64,000 nucleotides of DNA from Herpetosiphon aurantiacus DSM 785. Its GTDB lineage: Bacteria; Chloroflexota; Chloroflexia; Chloroflexales; Herpetosiphonaceae. The stretch covers positions 2,557,199-2,621,198 of the forward strand of contig CP000875.1 in assembly GCA_000018565.1 (NCBI GenBank), in the 5' to 3' direction. The stretch's first letter is position 1. Each line of letters opens with the position of its first letter. The notes below the pieces were generated by a model, which had not been told where the DNA came from, did no database searches, and saw only the letters and a list, made by a program, of their open reading frames with translations. Shown in pieces: positions 8,479 through 16,063 of the stretch. Position numbers and translations under genes: made by a program.

Positions 8479-8805
8479 ATGGCCGATGGTAGACAGAAGA
8501 ACGGCGGCAAACGAATCGGCGCAGGTCGCAAGCACAGCTTAAATCCCGTGGCAGCGGTGCGCTTGCGTGATCCCGACCTTCAGGCCAAGCTCGCCGCCGT
8601 GACCCGCCACGAGCGCGAAGTCTCACACGACGAGAGCATCAGCCAAGAACAGCTGGTTGCGATGCTGATTGACGAAGCGCACCGCGAAATGCTGGCGTTT
8701 CATGCCGCACCCACAGCAACGATTGATTCGACGAATAATCAATTCACCACCCTTGCCATGAGGGACGTAACGGCAAGATGGGCGAAGGAAGAAGGCCCAC
8801 GATGA
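8479..8805 (+). CDS. Unknown protein with GGKRIGAGRK N-terminus (108 aa)
   Basis: The N-terminus 'KNGGKRIGAGRKHSL' resembles the short glycine/arginine motif found at the start of many plasmid- and phage-borne DNA-associated proteins. The rest is charged and helical ('LQAKLAAVTRHEREVSHDES', 'LVAMLIDEAHREMLAF'). No catalytic motif is visible. It begins after a duplicated promoter cassette and its stop overlaps the ATG of the LRR gene (ATGA at 8802-8805), so the two are probably translated together. It may be a partner or regulator of the LRR protein; this is inference only. Confidence 0.6.
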   Translation: MADGRQKNGGKRIGAGRKHSLNPVAAVRLRDPDLQAKLAAVTRHEREVSHDESISQEQLVAMLIDEAHREMLAFHAAPTATIDSTNNQFTTLAMRDVTARWAKEEGPR

Positions 8806-10481
8806 TGCCGTCTTCGTTTGATCCGTTCGATGGTCGCCTGTATCCACGGCGTACCCCATCCCAGACCATGCTTGAGTATCAGCATTTAGATCTTGCGGTT
8901 GTGCCATCGCCGCTGTGCCCGCAGCGTCCGATTACCTCTCTTGATCTTTCCCATAATCCGCTGGTCACATGGCCGAGCGAAACGGCTGCATTGCCATCCC
9001 TCACCCGATTAAATCTTGCCCATACCACGCTCACTCAGCTTCCCGACCATCTTCGCGCGTGTACGCAGCTGGAAGAACTCTATCTGTCAGGGTGTCCGCT
9101 GGAATGTCTGCCGTCGTGGCTTAGCGAACTTCCCCACCTGCGCGTGCTTGATCTGTCGCATACGCGCCTCACCATGGTGCCTGATGTCGTGCGTTCGCTG
9201 CCATCCCTCCAGGTGCTCAGTCTTTCCGGGCTTCCCCTTGCAGCCCTGCCGCCGTGGCTCGATGCGTGCGCCCTCCACATGCTGTTCCTGCGGTCATTGA
9301 CGGCATGTGACTTAAGCAGGGTGCGGGCTTGTTCGACGCTCGAATACCTTGATCTCGGACACCTGGACTTGACCCAGGTTCCCGACTGGATTCAGGGATT
9401 ACCCCGATTACAGCAGCTGGATCTCTCGGACAATCCGATCACGGAGCTTCCCGCGTGGGTTGGCGATCTGCCGCTCACGACGCTCCATCTTGCCCAGACG
9501 CGACTTCAGCACCGTCCCGATTGGGAGGCATGGACGATGCTGCGTGACCTGAACCTCAGCGGAATGACCCATGATCCTGCCGTCTTTGCGGGGGCATTTC
9601 CCGCATCCTTGACAAGCCTGAAGCTGTACGACACGGCCTTAACCGCAATCCCTCCCTTCGTTCGCAACCTCCAGCATCTTGAAACGCTCCGGTTTGACAA
9701 CAATGCATCCTTGTCGCTTCCAGCATGGCTCCTGGAGGAGTGCCCATTAAAAACGCTCGAACTGATCAACACCCACATCACCGAAATTGCCCCGGTCGCG
9801 CAGCCCATCGCCTTAGAACACCTGATCATCACGGCTGGCCGTCTGCCCACGTGGCCGACGCTCCTTGACTATACGCCACACCTGCGGACACTCGATTTGT
9901 CGGAAACGCGGATCGTCGATGCCACCTGTCCATCGCCGTGTGTGCTTCCCCGATTAGTAACGCTCGATCTTCAAGGCGATGCGATCGCGCAGCTGCTCCC
10001 GCAGCTGGTCGTTCCCATGCTGCAACGATTGACCATCGCCAACTGTTGGGACGCAGACCTAACCGCCGTGCTTCAGCAGGTCGGTCAGGTGAAGAATCTT
10101 GCCATCTTAAACTGTTCAGGGACGGTACCGGAGGGGCTGCGATCATGGACCCACCTCCAAACACTGAATATGGGTCATAATGGGTTGCGTGAGCTACCAC
10201 GTTGGATCAGCGAATTGGAACACCTTGAATCGCTCAACCTCGCCTATAATGATCTTGCACGACTCCCGCTCGCCGTGCGGGAGCTTTCGCAGCTACATAC
10301 GCTCGATATCACGGCGAATCCGCTGCGGAGCTTTCCTGATTGGCTCCATACCATGCCACAGCTGCATGCTATCGAGTTTCAATTTCCACCGGATGACCTC
10401 ACCCTGCATGATCATCAATTGCAATTTCTGGCCGCTGGAGTGCGCTGCAATGTCCGTTCACCGCGACCACGGAAAGCTTAA
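8802..10481 (+). CDS. Leucine-rich-repeat protein (about 559 aa)
   Basis: Nearly the whole protein consists of bacterial-type leucine-rich repeats of about 22-23 residues, e.g. 'LTRLNLAHTTLTQLPDHL', 'LEELYLSGCPLECLPSWL', 'LRVLDLSHTRLTMVPDVV', 'LESLNLAYNDLARLPLAV'; roughly twenty can be counted between residues ~25 and ~540. Such repeats fold into a curved binding surface. There is no signal peptide, membrane segment, kinase, Roc-GTPase or ligase domain, so the protein is probably cytoplasmic and binds a protein partner. Start is placed at ATG 8802, after GAAGGAAGAAGG and overlapping the previous stop; an in-frame ATG at 8778 is possible. The neighbours give no firm clue to its target. Confidence 0.9.
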   Translation: MMPSSFDPFDGRLYPRRTPSQTMLEYQHLDLAVVPSPLCPQRPITSLDLSHNPLVTWPSETAALPSLTRLNLAHTTLTQLPDHLRACTQLEELYLSGCPLECLPSWLSELPHLRVLDLSHTRLTMVPDVVRSLPSLQVLSLSGLPLAALPPWLDACALHMLFLRSLTACDLSRVRACSTLEYLDLGHLDLTQVPDWIQGLPRLQQLDLSDNPITELPAWVGDLPLTTLHLAQTRLQHRPDWEAWTMLRDLNLSGMTHDPAVFAGAFPASLTSLKLYDTALTAIPPFVRNLQHLETLRFDNNASLSLPAWLLEECPLKTLELINTHITEIAPVAQPIALEHLIITAGRLPTWPTLLDYTPHLRTLDLSETRIVDATCPSPCVLPRLVTLDLQGDAIAQLLPQLVVPMLQRLTIANCWDADLTAVLQQVGQVKNLAILNCSGTVPEGLRSWTHLQTLNMGHNGLRELPRWISELEHLESLNLAYNDLARLPLAVRELSQLHTLDITANPLRSFPDWLHTMPQLHAIEFQFPPDDLTLHDHQLQFLAAGVRCNVRSPRPRKA

Positions 10482-10498
10482 GCGATGCGCCAAACGAA

Positions 10499-10631
10499 AC
10501 CAGCGCTCACGACGGTACTGGTTTTCTTGTGTCCAGTATCCTTCACAAGCATGGAAACCAATCCACCCCTTGTCGAAACAGGCCGCCATGGCGTATCATC
10601 AGGCCCAATCGAGGGATGATAGAGGTGATGG
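10499..10631 (+). repeat. Intergenic cassette, copy 2 (weak hairpin plus promoter)
   Basis: Second copy of the cassette at 8345-8481. It has a weaker hairpin (ACCAG 10499-10503 with CTGGT 10518-10522, then TTTTC). The promoter-like boxes TTGTCG (10570-10575) and TATCAT (10594-10599) are kept at 18-bp spacing. It separates the LRR gene from the gene at 10632. Confidence 0.62.
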
Positions 10632-11054
10632 ATGAATCAGGACATTCTTGCGCAAACCCTGCTGGTAATTCAGGCGGAACGCATCCATGGCGGTTTCAAT
10701 ACAAGCAGTGCGTGGGTTGATCGGCTGGTCGCTGATGCAGGCGAGGAGCAGCTAGCCGAGCGACTCGATGCCGCTATTGGTGACACCTGGCCATGGGAAG
10801 TCGTGGCGGATTTATTTGGGTTGCTTACCTGGCAAACGAGCGACAATGGGGCAGACCTGTCCGACACAACCGATGACTGGTTGCGTGAGGGCACGAACCT
10901 GCGTCGTATTCAGATTGCCCTTCATGGGGAAGCCTATCCGTTTCACGATCGCGCTGAAATGGTTCAGGTGCTGGAAGGCATTGCTCAGCGTTTCCCCGAG
11001 GTGGCTGATCGTTGCGAGGAATTAATCACCAGCCGTAACCGCATGAAGGACTGA
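10632..11054 (+). CDS. Unknown acidic protein (140 aa)
   Basis: Begins at ATG 10632 after AGAGGTG. The product is acidic and largely helical, with 'SAWVDRLVADAGEEQLAERL', 'WPWEVVADLFGLLTW' and 'MVQVLEGIAQRFPEVADRCEEL'. No known domain is recognised; no signal or membrane segment is present. It is the second gene fed by the duplicated promoter cassette. Together with 8479 and the LRR gene it may form one accessory unit. The size and charge would suit an immunity or antitoxin-like role, but nothing specific supports that. Confidence 0.6.
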   Translation: MNQDILAQTLLVIQAERIHGGFNTSSAWVDRLVADAGEEQLAERLDAAIGDTWPWEVVADLFGLLTWQTSDNGADLSDTTDDWLREGTNLRRIQIALHGEAYPFHDRAEMVQVLEGIAQRFPEVADRCEELITSRNRMKD

Positions 11055-11059
11055 ACCGC

Positions 11060-11308
11060 GCGATTCACACGCCTTCTGCTGCCCTGCCTAGACTCGAAGA
11101 AGATAGCGGCGGAGCCTACGCCTATGCGCAAAAACTGGCCCGATCACGGCGGGCCAAGGCGGCGGCGAAGAAACGTGCAAAAAACGCCGGAGGAACGGGC
11201 AAGGGGAAGAAAAAGCGCTCGACGAGCGTGCGGAAATTCAGTCAGGCGACCATCAATCGACGCTTGGCGGCGTTTTGTGCTGGCGATCCGTTTTACGCGA
11301 GCGCGTGA
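11060..11308 (+). other. Possible relic coding segment, lysine/arginine-rich
   Basis: A frame ending at TGA 11306-11308 reads 'LPRLEEDSGGAYAYAQKLAR', then a strongly basic stretch rich in Lys and Ala, then 'FSQATINRRLAAFCAGDPFY'. It has no start codon with a ribosome site. It looks like the C-terminal end of a lost DNA-binding protein rather than a gene. No family was recognised. Confidence 0.3.
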
Positions 11309-11462
11309 TTGATTCTGCGAGGAATCAATTCGGGGTCAGTCTTGGCTATGCAGGGGATGTGAGCGCGGCAGCCCAGCTGGTGTGCTGAATGTGCATTGTA
11401 TGGCTATTTTATTCTGTCCTATGTCTTGCAAGACATTAGAAATATTTATTGAAAGAATGGGA

Positions 11463-11773
11463 TTAACCTTTGCGCGGTCGGCCTCGGCGTACCACAATTC
11501 CCGCAGCGGCGCGTTCCGCCTGCTTGGCTTTTCGCTTGGCTGCCTTCTGTTCACGATCAGCAGCCAAGCGTGCATCGATTTGGCATGCCTCGGAACATAA
11601 CCACGAAGGTGTTGCTGGTGCTTGAGTTCGTCAATCTCTTCGCTGATGTTTTCACCATGGAAGGACTGGTCGTGGAGCCGCTGGGGTGCCTTCCCTGTAC
11701 CCGTGTACCGCAAGCACCCGCGACCTTTTCCAGGGTCGTTTGAAACCTTGGCCTCGAACATGCTATAGTCCAT
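11463..11773 (-). pseudogene. Frameshifted gene of unknown family with basic C-terminus
   Basis: The first frame runs from ATG 11773 ('MDYSMFEAKVSNDPGKGRG' ... 'ISEEIDELKHQQHLRGYV') and then loses coding character. A second frame picks up near 11600 with 'EACQIDARLAADREQKAAKR' and continues through 'AAAGIVVRRGRPRKG' to a stop at 11463. The join makes a sensible protein, so a single indel near 11590-11605 probably broke the gene. The basic tail resembles an AT-hook-like 'RGRPRK' end. Function is unknown. Confidence 0.45.
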
Positions 11774-12016
11774 GGTGATGGACTGGCGTTTTCACAGCGC
11801 CCGTCCAGCCTTCCTTAGTCCGGTCATTCTGCTCCTGGCGGCCGTTGGTCGCGCACCGCACCGGACTCTCGTACCCCTGATGTGATACACCATCCTGTGC
11901 AGGCCCTGTTTCGGAGCGGCGTGTTCGCCATGCTGTTCGGGGTCGCGCATTCGCTCATCGCGCTGCGGTGCGTGGGCCGACCGTGATTCTGATCGCGCCT
12001 GGTACCAGAACTGGGT

Positions 12017-12118
12017 ATGAACAGCATATTTGCGGCCTTCACAGGGCTGATCCTGCTTGTGCTGGCGATCATCGGCATCCAAAACCCAAGCCTGATCACC
12101 ATCCGTTTTCTGGGTTAG
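12017..12118 (+). pseudogene. Truncated LapA-like (DUF1049) membrane peptide
   Basis: Thirty-three residues: one hydrophobic helix ('IFAAFTGLILLVLAIIGIQN') followed by 'PSLITIRFLG' and a stop. This is the start of the LapA/DUF1049 domain, which in full proteins continues with a second helix. Either it is a decayed gene or a minimal variant. The preceding 200 bp contain further broken coding text on the same strand, consistent with gene decay. Confidence 0.45.
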
Positions 12119-12149
12119 CACAGCTAAAGATCAAAAGAAGGGAGTACGG

Positions 12150-12725
12150 ATGCCACAACCTACCATTGCGGTCGTCAACAGCGATCCCGCCCTGCTGGCG
12201 CTGCTTGATGAGCTGCTCACCGAGACCGACTATACGGTTACAACCTACCTAACTGAGGCCACAACCTATCCGGCGCTGCAGAAGCTCCAGCCGGACCAGA
12301 TCATCCTAGACGTAGGGATGCAGGCCGCCGCTGCCGGCTGGCCGTTGCTCAAGCTCTTGCAGTTTGATCCCTCCACGATGCACATTCCGGTGCTGGTGTC
12401 CATGGTCGATCACCAGTTTGTGCGTGACAAAGCGGATTTCCTCGCAACCAAAGGTTATCACGTGCTGGAACTGCCAGCCAGCTTCGCGACCCTGGCCACT
12501 GTCGTCCGCGCCATCCTTGAGCCGGAGATGAGCGACCCACCTGCTCCCAGTGGGAGCGACCTGCCAGCTCAAGGATGGCGCGGACGTGGGCGGAGTACGA
12601 CATTGACGCTACATCGCAGCATTGTCGGCGGGTTTATGAACACCGTCCGTTTCTTTCCGATACGTGTCATGGGTATTGGCATCATCTTTGCCCTAGGAGG
12701 GCTGGCGGCCGTCGGGGGCCGGTAG
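12150..12725 (+). CDS. Receiver-domain protein with an aberrant C-terminal extension
   Basis: Residues 1-125 form a CheY-like receiver domain: 'IAVVNSDPALLALLDELL' carries the acidic pocket region, 'PDQIILDVGMQ' the phospho-acceptor Asp (about residue 54), and 'PVLVSMVDHQ' the switch strand. The second acidic-pocket residue is Asn-Ser-Asp rather than Asp-Asp. There is no DNA-binding output domain. After residue ~130 the text becomes unrelated and ends in a hydrophobic stretch ('VMGIGIIFALGGLAAVGG'). The switch coincides with a 19-bp inverted duplication (12504-12522 and 12567-12585). The true protein probably ended near there and the tail is likely read-in from neighbouring relic DNA. GGGAG precedes the start at 12150. 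Confidence 0.65.
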   Translation: MPQPTIAVVNSDPALLALLDELLTETDYTVTTYLTEATTYPALQKLQPDQIILDVGMQAAAAGWPLLKLLQFDPSTMHIPVLVSMVDHQFVRDKADFLATKGYHVLELPASFATLATVVRAILEPEMSDPPAPSGSDLPAQGWRGRGRSTTLTLHRSIVGGFMNTVRFFPIRVMGIGIIFALGGLAAVGGR

Positions 12726-12876
12726 CGTTGTTTGCGCTGGCGGCTGGGTGAAAGTCCGACGCGGGAAGCGCATTTACGGCGTTCATCGTTAACGAGTTAA
12801 GGTGAATTTGTACACGCCTTCGCTGCACCCATGGGCGCTTTTGTACGGAGAGCAGCGGTATGCCAAGGAGCATTCT

Positions 12877-13635
12877 ATGAACCAGTATGACTTTCGTGGA
12901 AAAGTGGCGCTTGTCACCGGCGGCGCCTCGGGGATTGGTGCGGCGTGCGTGCATACCTTTGCGCGTGGCGGCGCGAAGGTCGCGATTGTTGATCGCAATC
13001 AGGATCTGGGCGCACAAACCGTGGCGGCGGTCCGCGAGGCCGGCGGCGATGCGATCTTTCTCCCGGTGGATGTCGCCCAATCAGGGGCCGTTGAGGCGAT
13101 GGTTACCGACACCATCACGGCCTTTGGACAGCTGGATATTGCGGTCAATAATGCCGGGATCGGCGGCGAGTCTAATCCTACCGGCACCTACAGCATTGAA
13201 GGTTGGCAGACGGTCATTGATGTGAACCTCAACGGTGTCTTCTATTGCATGCGCTACGAAATTCCAGCCATGCTGGCGCAGGGCGGCGGCGTGATCGTGA
13301 ATATGGCCTCGATCCTAGGGACTGTCGGATTTGCGTCCTCCCCAGCCTATGTCGCCGCCAAGCACGCGGTGGTTGGTCTCACCAAGGCCGCCGCCCTGGA
13401 CTATGGGCGCCAAGGGCTGCGGATCAACTCGGTCGGGCCGGGCTTTATCAAAACACCACTGCTTGACGGTGGCCTGGACGATCAGACCCAAACCTATCTG
13501 AGCGGGCTCCACGCCGTCGGACGCATGGGCGAGTCAGCGGAAGTCGCGGCGCTGGTCGCCTTTCTCTGCTCCGCTGAGGCCTCATTCCTGACGGGTGGCT
13601 ATTATCTGGTCGATGGTGGATACACGGCGCAATAA
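12877..13635 (+). CDS. SDR-family NAD(P)-dependent oxidoreductase
   Basis: A complete classical short-chain dehydrogenase/reductase of about 252 residues. The cofactor loop is '[13 protein letters not shown]', the strand-2 acidic residue in 'VAIVDRNQ' favours NAD(H), and 'NNAGIGG' is the structural motif. The catalytic residues are the Ser of 'VNMASILG' and the Tyr/Lys of 'PAYVAAKHA'. '[11 protein letters not shown]' (a variant of the usual NPG) and a C-terminal '[14 protein letters not shown]' complete the fold. Start is ATG 12877 after AAGGAG; the frame is open farther upstream but without a ribosome site. The substrate cannot be read from the sequence. It is the best preserved gene in a stretch of decayed ones. 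Confidence 0.92.
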   Translation: MNQYDFRGKVALVTGGASGIGAACVHTFARGGAKVAIVDRNQDLGAQTVAAVREAGGDAIFLPVDVAQSGAVEAMVTDTITAFGQLDIAVNNAGIGGESNPTGTYSIEGWQTVIDVNLNGVFYCMRYEIPAMLAQGGGVIVNMASILGTVGFASSPAYVAAKHAVVGLTKAAALDYGRQGLRINSVGPGFIKTPLLDGGLDDQTQTYLSGLHAVGRMGESAEVAALVAFLCSAEASFLTGGYYLVDGGYTAQ

Positions 13636-13694
13636 TGCCGTGTATCCACCATCCCATCCATGGTCACCGGGCACGTGCGACGAAAGGAACGAGC

Positions 13695-13985
13695 ATGAGC
13701 ATGGTCAAGCAGCATCGGGAACCCCATCGAACCCAGTCTATCGGCTGGCTGCGGGCTGCGGTCTTAGGGGCAAACGATGGGATTGTCTCAACCGCCAGCC
13801 TCCTGGTTGGAATTGCCGCATCGAACGCATCCCAGTAGGCGGTAGTCGTGGCCGGTATCGCCGGATTGGTTGCTGGCGCAATGTCAATGGCCGCTGGCGA
13901 GTATGTGTCCCACTCCCCTGGGAGGGCCGCTGGAGTCGCTACGAGCTTCGTGACGGGATGTGCGTTCCGATCAAGGGCGAGGTAG
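13695..13985 (+). pseudogene. VIT1/CCC1-type Fe/Mn transporter, N-terminal relic
   Basis: Starts '[20 protein letters not shown]' and continues '[20 protein letters not shown]', the conserved first helix of the VIT1/CCC1 family, which exports iron or manganese into a compartment or out of the cell. A TAG stop at 13836-13838 interrupts; past it the same frame reads 'AVVVAGIAGLVAGAMSMAAG' and 'EYVS', the expected second helix and metal-binding start, and then homology is lost. So it has both a nonsense codon and a C-terminal truncation. GAAAGGAACGAG precedes the start. Confidence 0.75.
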
Positions 13986-14250
13986 CGTGGATGCTTCCCG
14001 CCGGGCCGTGGCCCTACTGGCGCGGCCACATCACCAGCATCGCCTATACGTTCGCGTCATGACTCACCCTTGCCACACGACGTTAAAAACCTGGATCGCA
14101 TACACCCACCGCAGCTGCCACTTTAGTGGATCGTACAATCAGATGGGTGCATGATCATTGGTGCACCATCCACCGAACCCAACGTGAACCCCTATAGGCA
14201 GCGCGTACCCCATCAACCATAGACCGCTCTCGCGGTTCAGAAAGGACACA

Positions 14251-14454
14251 ATGCACAACAAAGACCACCCCTCGAAGGTGGACGCAGGTGATACCACGGT
14301 AGGGAGATCGTCTCCCATTGCTATCGGAGTTCTTATCGCTATTGGAGCCGGATTGGGCATCGTCGTCGGGCTGCTGCTCGATGATCTGGTGCTCGGGATG
14401 CTGTATGGTGCTGGGCTAGGCACAGTGGTTGGCGCAGTCCGTGAAACCCTATAG
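14251..14454 (+). CDS. Small glycine-rich membrane protein (67 aa)
   Basis: Begins at ATG 14251 after AGAAAGGA. A short polar head is followed by one long or two short hydrophobic helices rich in glycine ('PIAIGVLIAIGAGLGIVVGL' and 'VLGMLYGAGLGTVVGAV'), resembling glycine-zipper membrane proteins. No enzymatic motif is present. The surrounding DNA is decayed, so this may be a survivor or itself a remnant of a longer gene. Confidence 0.5.
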   Translation: MHNKDHPSKVDAGDTTVGRSSPIAIGVLIAIGAGLGIVVGLLLDDLVLGMLYGAGLGTVVGAVRETL

Positions 14455-14519
14455 CGTTCCGTCGATGGAACGACACCGCCCCACACAGGTGCCCATGGGC
14501 ACCCCGGTAGCGTGCGCTG

Positions 14520-14850
14520 GCTCCTGGCTGCAGCTGCGCCGGGACATCCTCCCGCGCGTACCGCCTCGTGATGTCCTGATCCCTGGTCTGCTGCGCGGGA
14601 TTGTCTTTGGCCTGGACTCATGCGTCACATTGCTGGCTCTGTGGTTCCGCCCAGCCTGGTCATGGGGCACGGTACTGACCTGCTTCACCGGTGCGCTGGT
14701 CCTGGAGCGCAGTGCTTGCCATCGGCGTTGGCCTGGTGAGCTGGATCATGCTGCTGGTGCGCGGGGTGGACTAGCTCCAGGTCGTGTATGGCGGTCTGTG
14801 GGTGCTCATCGTGGTGCTGGAGTTCCAGCCATGCCTGCGTCGGTATCTTG
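14520..14850 (+). pseudogene. Decayed multi-helix membrane protein gene
   Basis: One frame gives 'RRDILPRVPPRDVLIPGLLR' followed by hydrophobic text ('LLALWFRPAWSWGTVLTCFTG'); then coding character shifts to another frame ('LAIGVGLVSWIMLLVRGV'), meets a TAG near 14774 and resumes 'VVYGGLWVLIVVLEF'. At least one frameshift and one stop are needed to explain this. The family is uncertain; an HdeD/DUF308-like membrane protein is one possibility. Confidence 0.4.
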
Positions 14851-14937
14851 CGCTGAGCAGCCGTTCGTGATCGACACCCATGTGCGACAGCCCTCGCGTG
14901 CTTTGGCACGCCCGCACCTGCATGCCAAAGGAGCACC

Positions 14938-15567
14938 ATGAGGAAGCATTCGTCACCCATCCCACCGCCTGAAAACCTCCCTACCGCATACCAGGAAGTG
15001 CTATCGTGGAACGTGAGCACACGTCCGCGCCGTGTCCTCCTCGCCCACACCCTTGCAGTGCTCAGCTTTTGCCTCTTTGGGGTGCTCTTTGCCTTTGGGG
15101 CGGTCAGCGTGGGCAAGCAGCCGCTATCCGGATCCTTCGCACTCGGTCTGCGCGAAGCTGTCGCGCTCATGGTGGGGATGCTGCTGACCCTTATGCTGCA
15201 TGAGCTTATCCATGGCGTGGCGATGCAGCTGTACGGCGCACACCCCCGCTATGGCATCCTGTGGAGACGAATGATGCTTTATGCCACCGATCCGGCGTAT
15301 GCGCATCCACGCAACCGCTATATCGTCATCGCGCTTGCGCCCTTCGTCTGCATCAGCACGCTGGTTGTGCTGGCGATGTGGGCCTTTGCTGGAACCGCCT
15401 GGGTGCCGCTCCTGGCGATCTGCGGTGTCATCAATGCCAGCGGAGCAGCTGGCGATATGTGGATGACCCTGATCGTGCTGCGGTATCCGCCTAGCGCGTA
15501 TATTGTGGATGAACGTGATGGCATACGGGTGTTTTGCCAAAGCACAGTGGGGATGGATACACCATAA
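14938..15567 (+). CDS. DUF3267-type putative zinc metalloprotease (209 aa)
   Basis: The sequence contains 'LMLHELIHGVAMQLYGAHPR', the HExxH-type zinc site characteristic of DUF3267 membrane proteases, related to site-2-type proteases. Four hydrophobic segments are visible: 'LLAHTLAVLSFCLFGVLFAF', 'REAVALMVGMLLTLML', 'YIVIALAPFVCISTLVVLAM' and 'WVPLLAICGVINASGAAGD'; the last includes the 'NxSGAAGDMW' block where the third zinc ligand is expected. The start at 14938 follows AAAGGAG. It seems intact amid decayed neighbours. The substrate is unknown. Confidence 0.78.
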   Translation: MRKHSSPIPPPENLPTAYQEVLSWNVSTRPRRVLLAHTLAVLSFCLFGVLFAFGAVSVGKQPLSGSFALGLREAVALMVGMLLTLMLHELIHGVAMQLYGAHPRYGILWRRMMLYATDPAYAHPRNRYIVIALAPFVCISTLVVLAMWAFAGTAWVPLLAICGVINASGAAGDMWMTLIVLRYPPSAYIVDERDGIRVFCQSTVGMDTP

Positions 15568-16008
15568 ACCCGCGAGCCACCACGTTGGGTTGCGTGATGC
15601 CACCGCAGGAAGTGCCGCTGAATCAGAGACGGCGGACGAGAACCAGCGTCGCCCGGAACATGGAGACCACAAAAAAGTCGGGGTCATGCGCCTCAAGGGG
15701 TGGCGGTTCCCGCTGCGGACGCATCGGCCAGATATTTGTAGAGCGTCGGCTTGGAAATCCCGAGCATCCGGGAGAGCATGAAAAAGTCGGGGGCATGAAA
15801 TGGACTGCACTGGCGAACAGCAGCACACGGTGGTGCCGATCAGCCGACTGAAGCCGAAGCACCCGTAGCGGGAGCTGTTAGCCCCTGAGACCGCTGCCCC
15901 CGGGTTTTTAGCGCTCTCCTAAATCCTTGCCAACCAATACGCCCGCCAACGTGCGCAAGGGCATAAACACGGAGGTCACGCGCTTGGTGAAGTTGCCTGT
16001 TTTTTGTT
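15568..16008. other. Intergenic stretch with mobile-element debris
   Basis: No intact gene. It contains two or three copies of a short motif, (G)GAG..CNCAAAAAAGTCGGGGTCA: near 15663-15690 (forward), a partial copy at 15776-15796, and a reversed copy near 15898-15925. It also contains the C-terminus of a resolvase. These look like ends and scraps of one transposon family that also left traces at 29894-30047 and 31117-31150. Confidence 0.5.
15693..15779 (-). pseudogene. C-terminal HTH of a serine recombinase (resolvase/invertase) relic
   Basis: Twenty-eight residues, 'MLSRMLGISKPTLYKYLAD' plus a short tail, match the C-terminal helix-turn-helix of Hin/Tn3-type serine recombinases. The catalytic domain is absent, so this is a fragment. 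It lies between copies of a short repeat that may be the ends of the element that carried it. Confidence 0.6.
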
Positions 16009-16009
16009 T

Positions 16010-16030
16010 TATTGATATATTGTATCAATA
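16010..16030. promoter_or_regulatory. Zur-type operator 1
   Basis: Perfect inverted repeat TATTGATA (16010-16017) and TATCAATA (16023-16030) around a 5-bp centre, 33 bp before the COG0523 GTPase start. The 8+5+8 layout and sequence match three further sites in the window, all beside zinc-type genes, which makes a Zur box the most economical reading. Confidence 0.75.
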
Positions 16031-16063
16031 AGAATTCGCATTGGAACCATAAGGAGCATCCCG

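Larger units (their letters stand above)
8345..8481 (+). repeat. Intergenic cassette, copy 1 (terminator plus promoter)
   Basis: About 130 bp before the gene at 8479 align along their whole length with 10499-10631 before the gene at 10632. Shared blocks include CTGGTTTT, TTGTGTCCA, CCTTGTCGAAAC-like CACTTGTCGAAAC, and GCCATGGCGTATCATCAG. Each copy starts with a hairpin that would end the previous transcript and then carries a putative promoter, so the repeat works as an insulated start site for the next gene. Confidence 0.65.
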
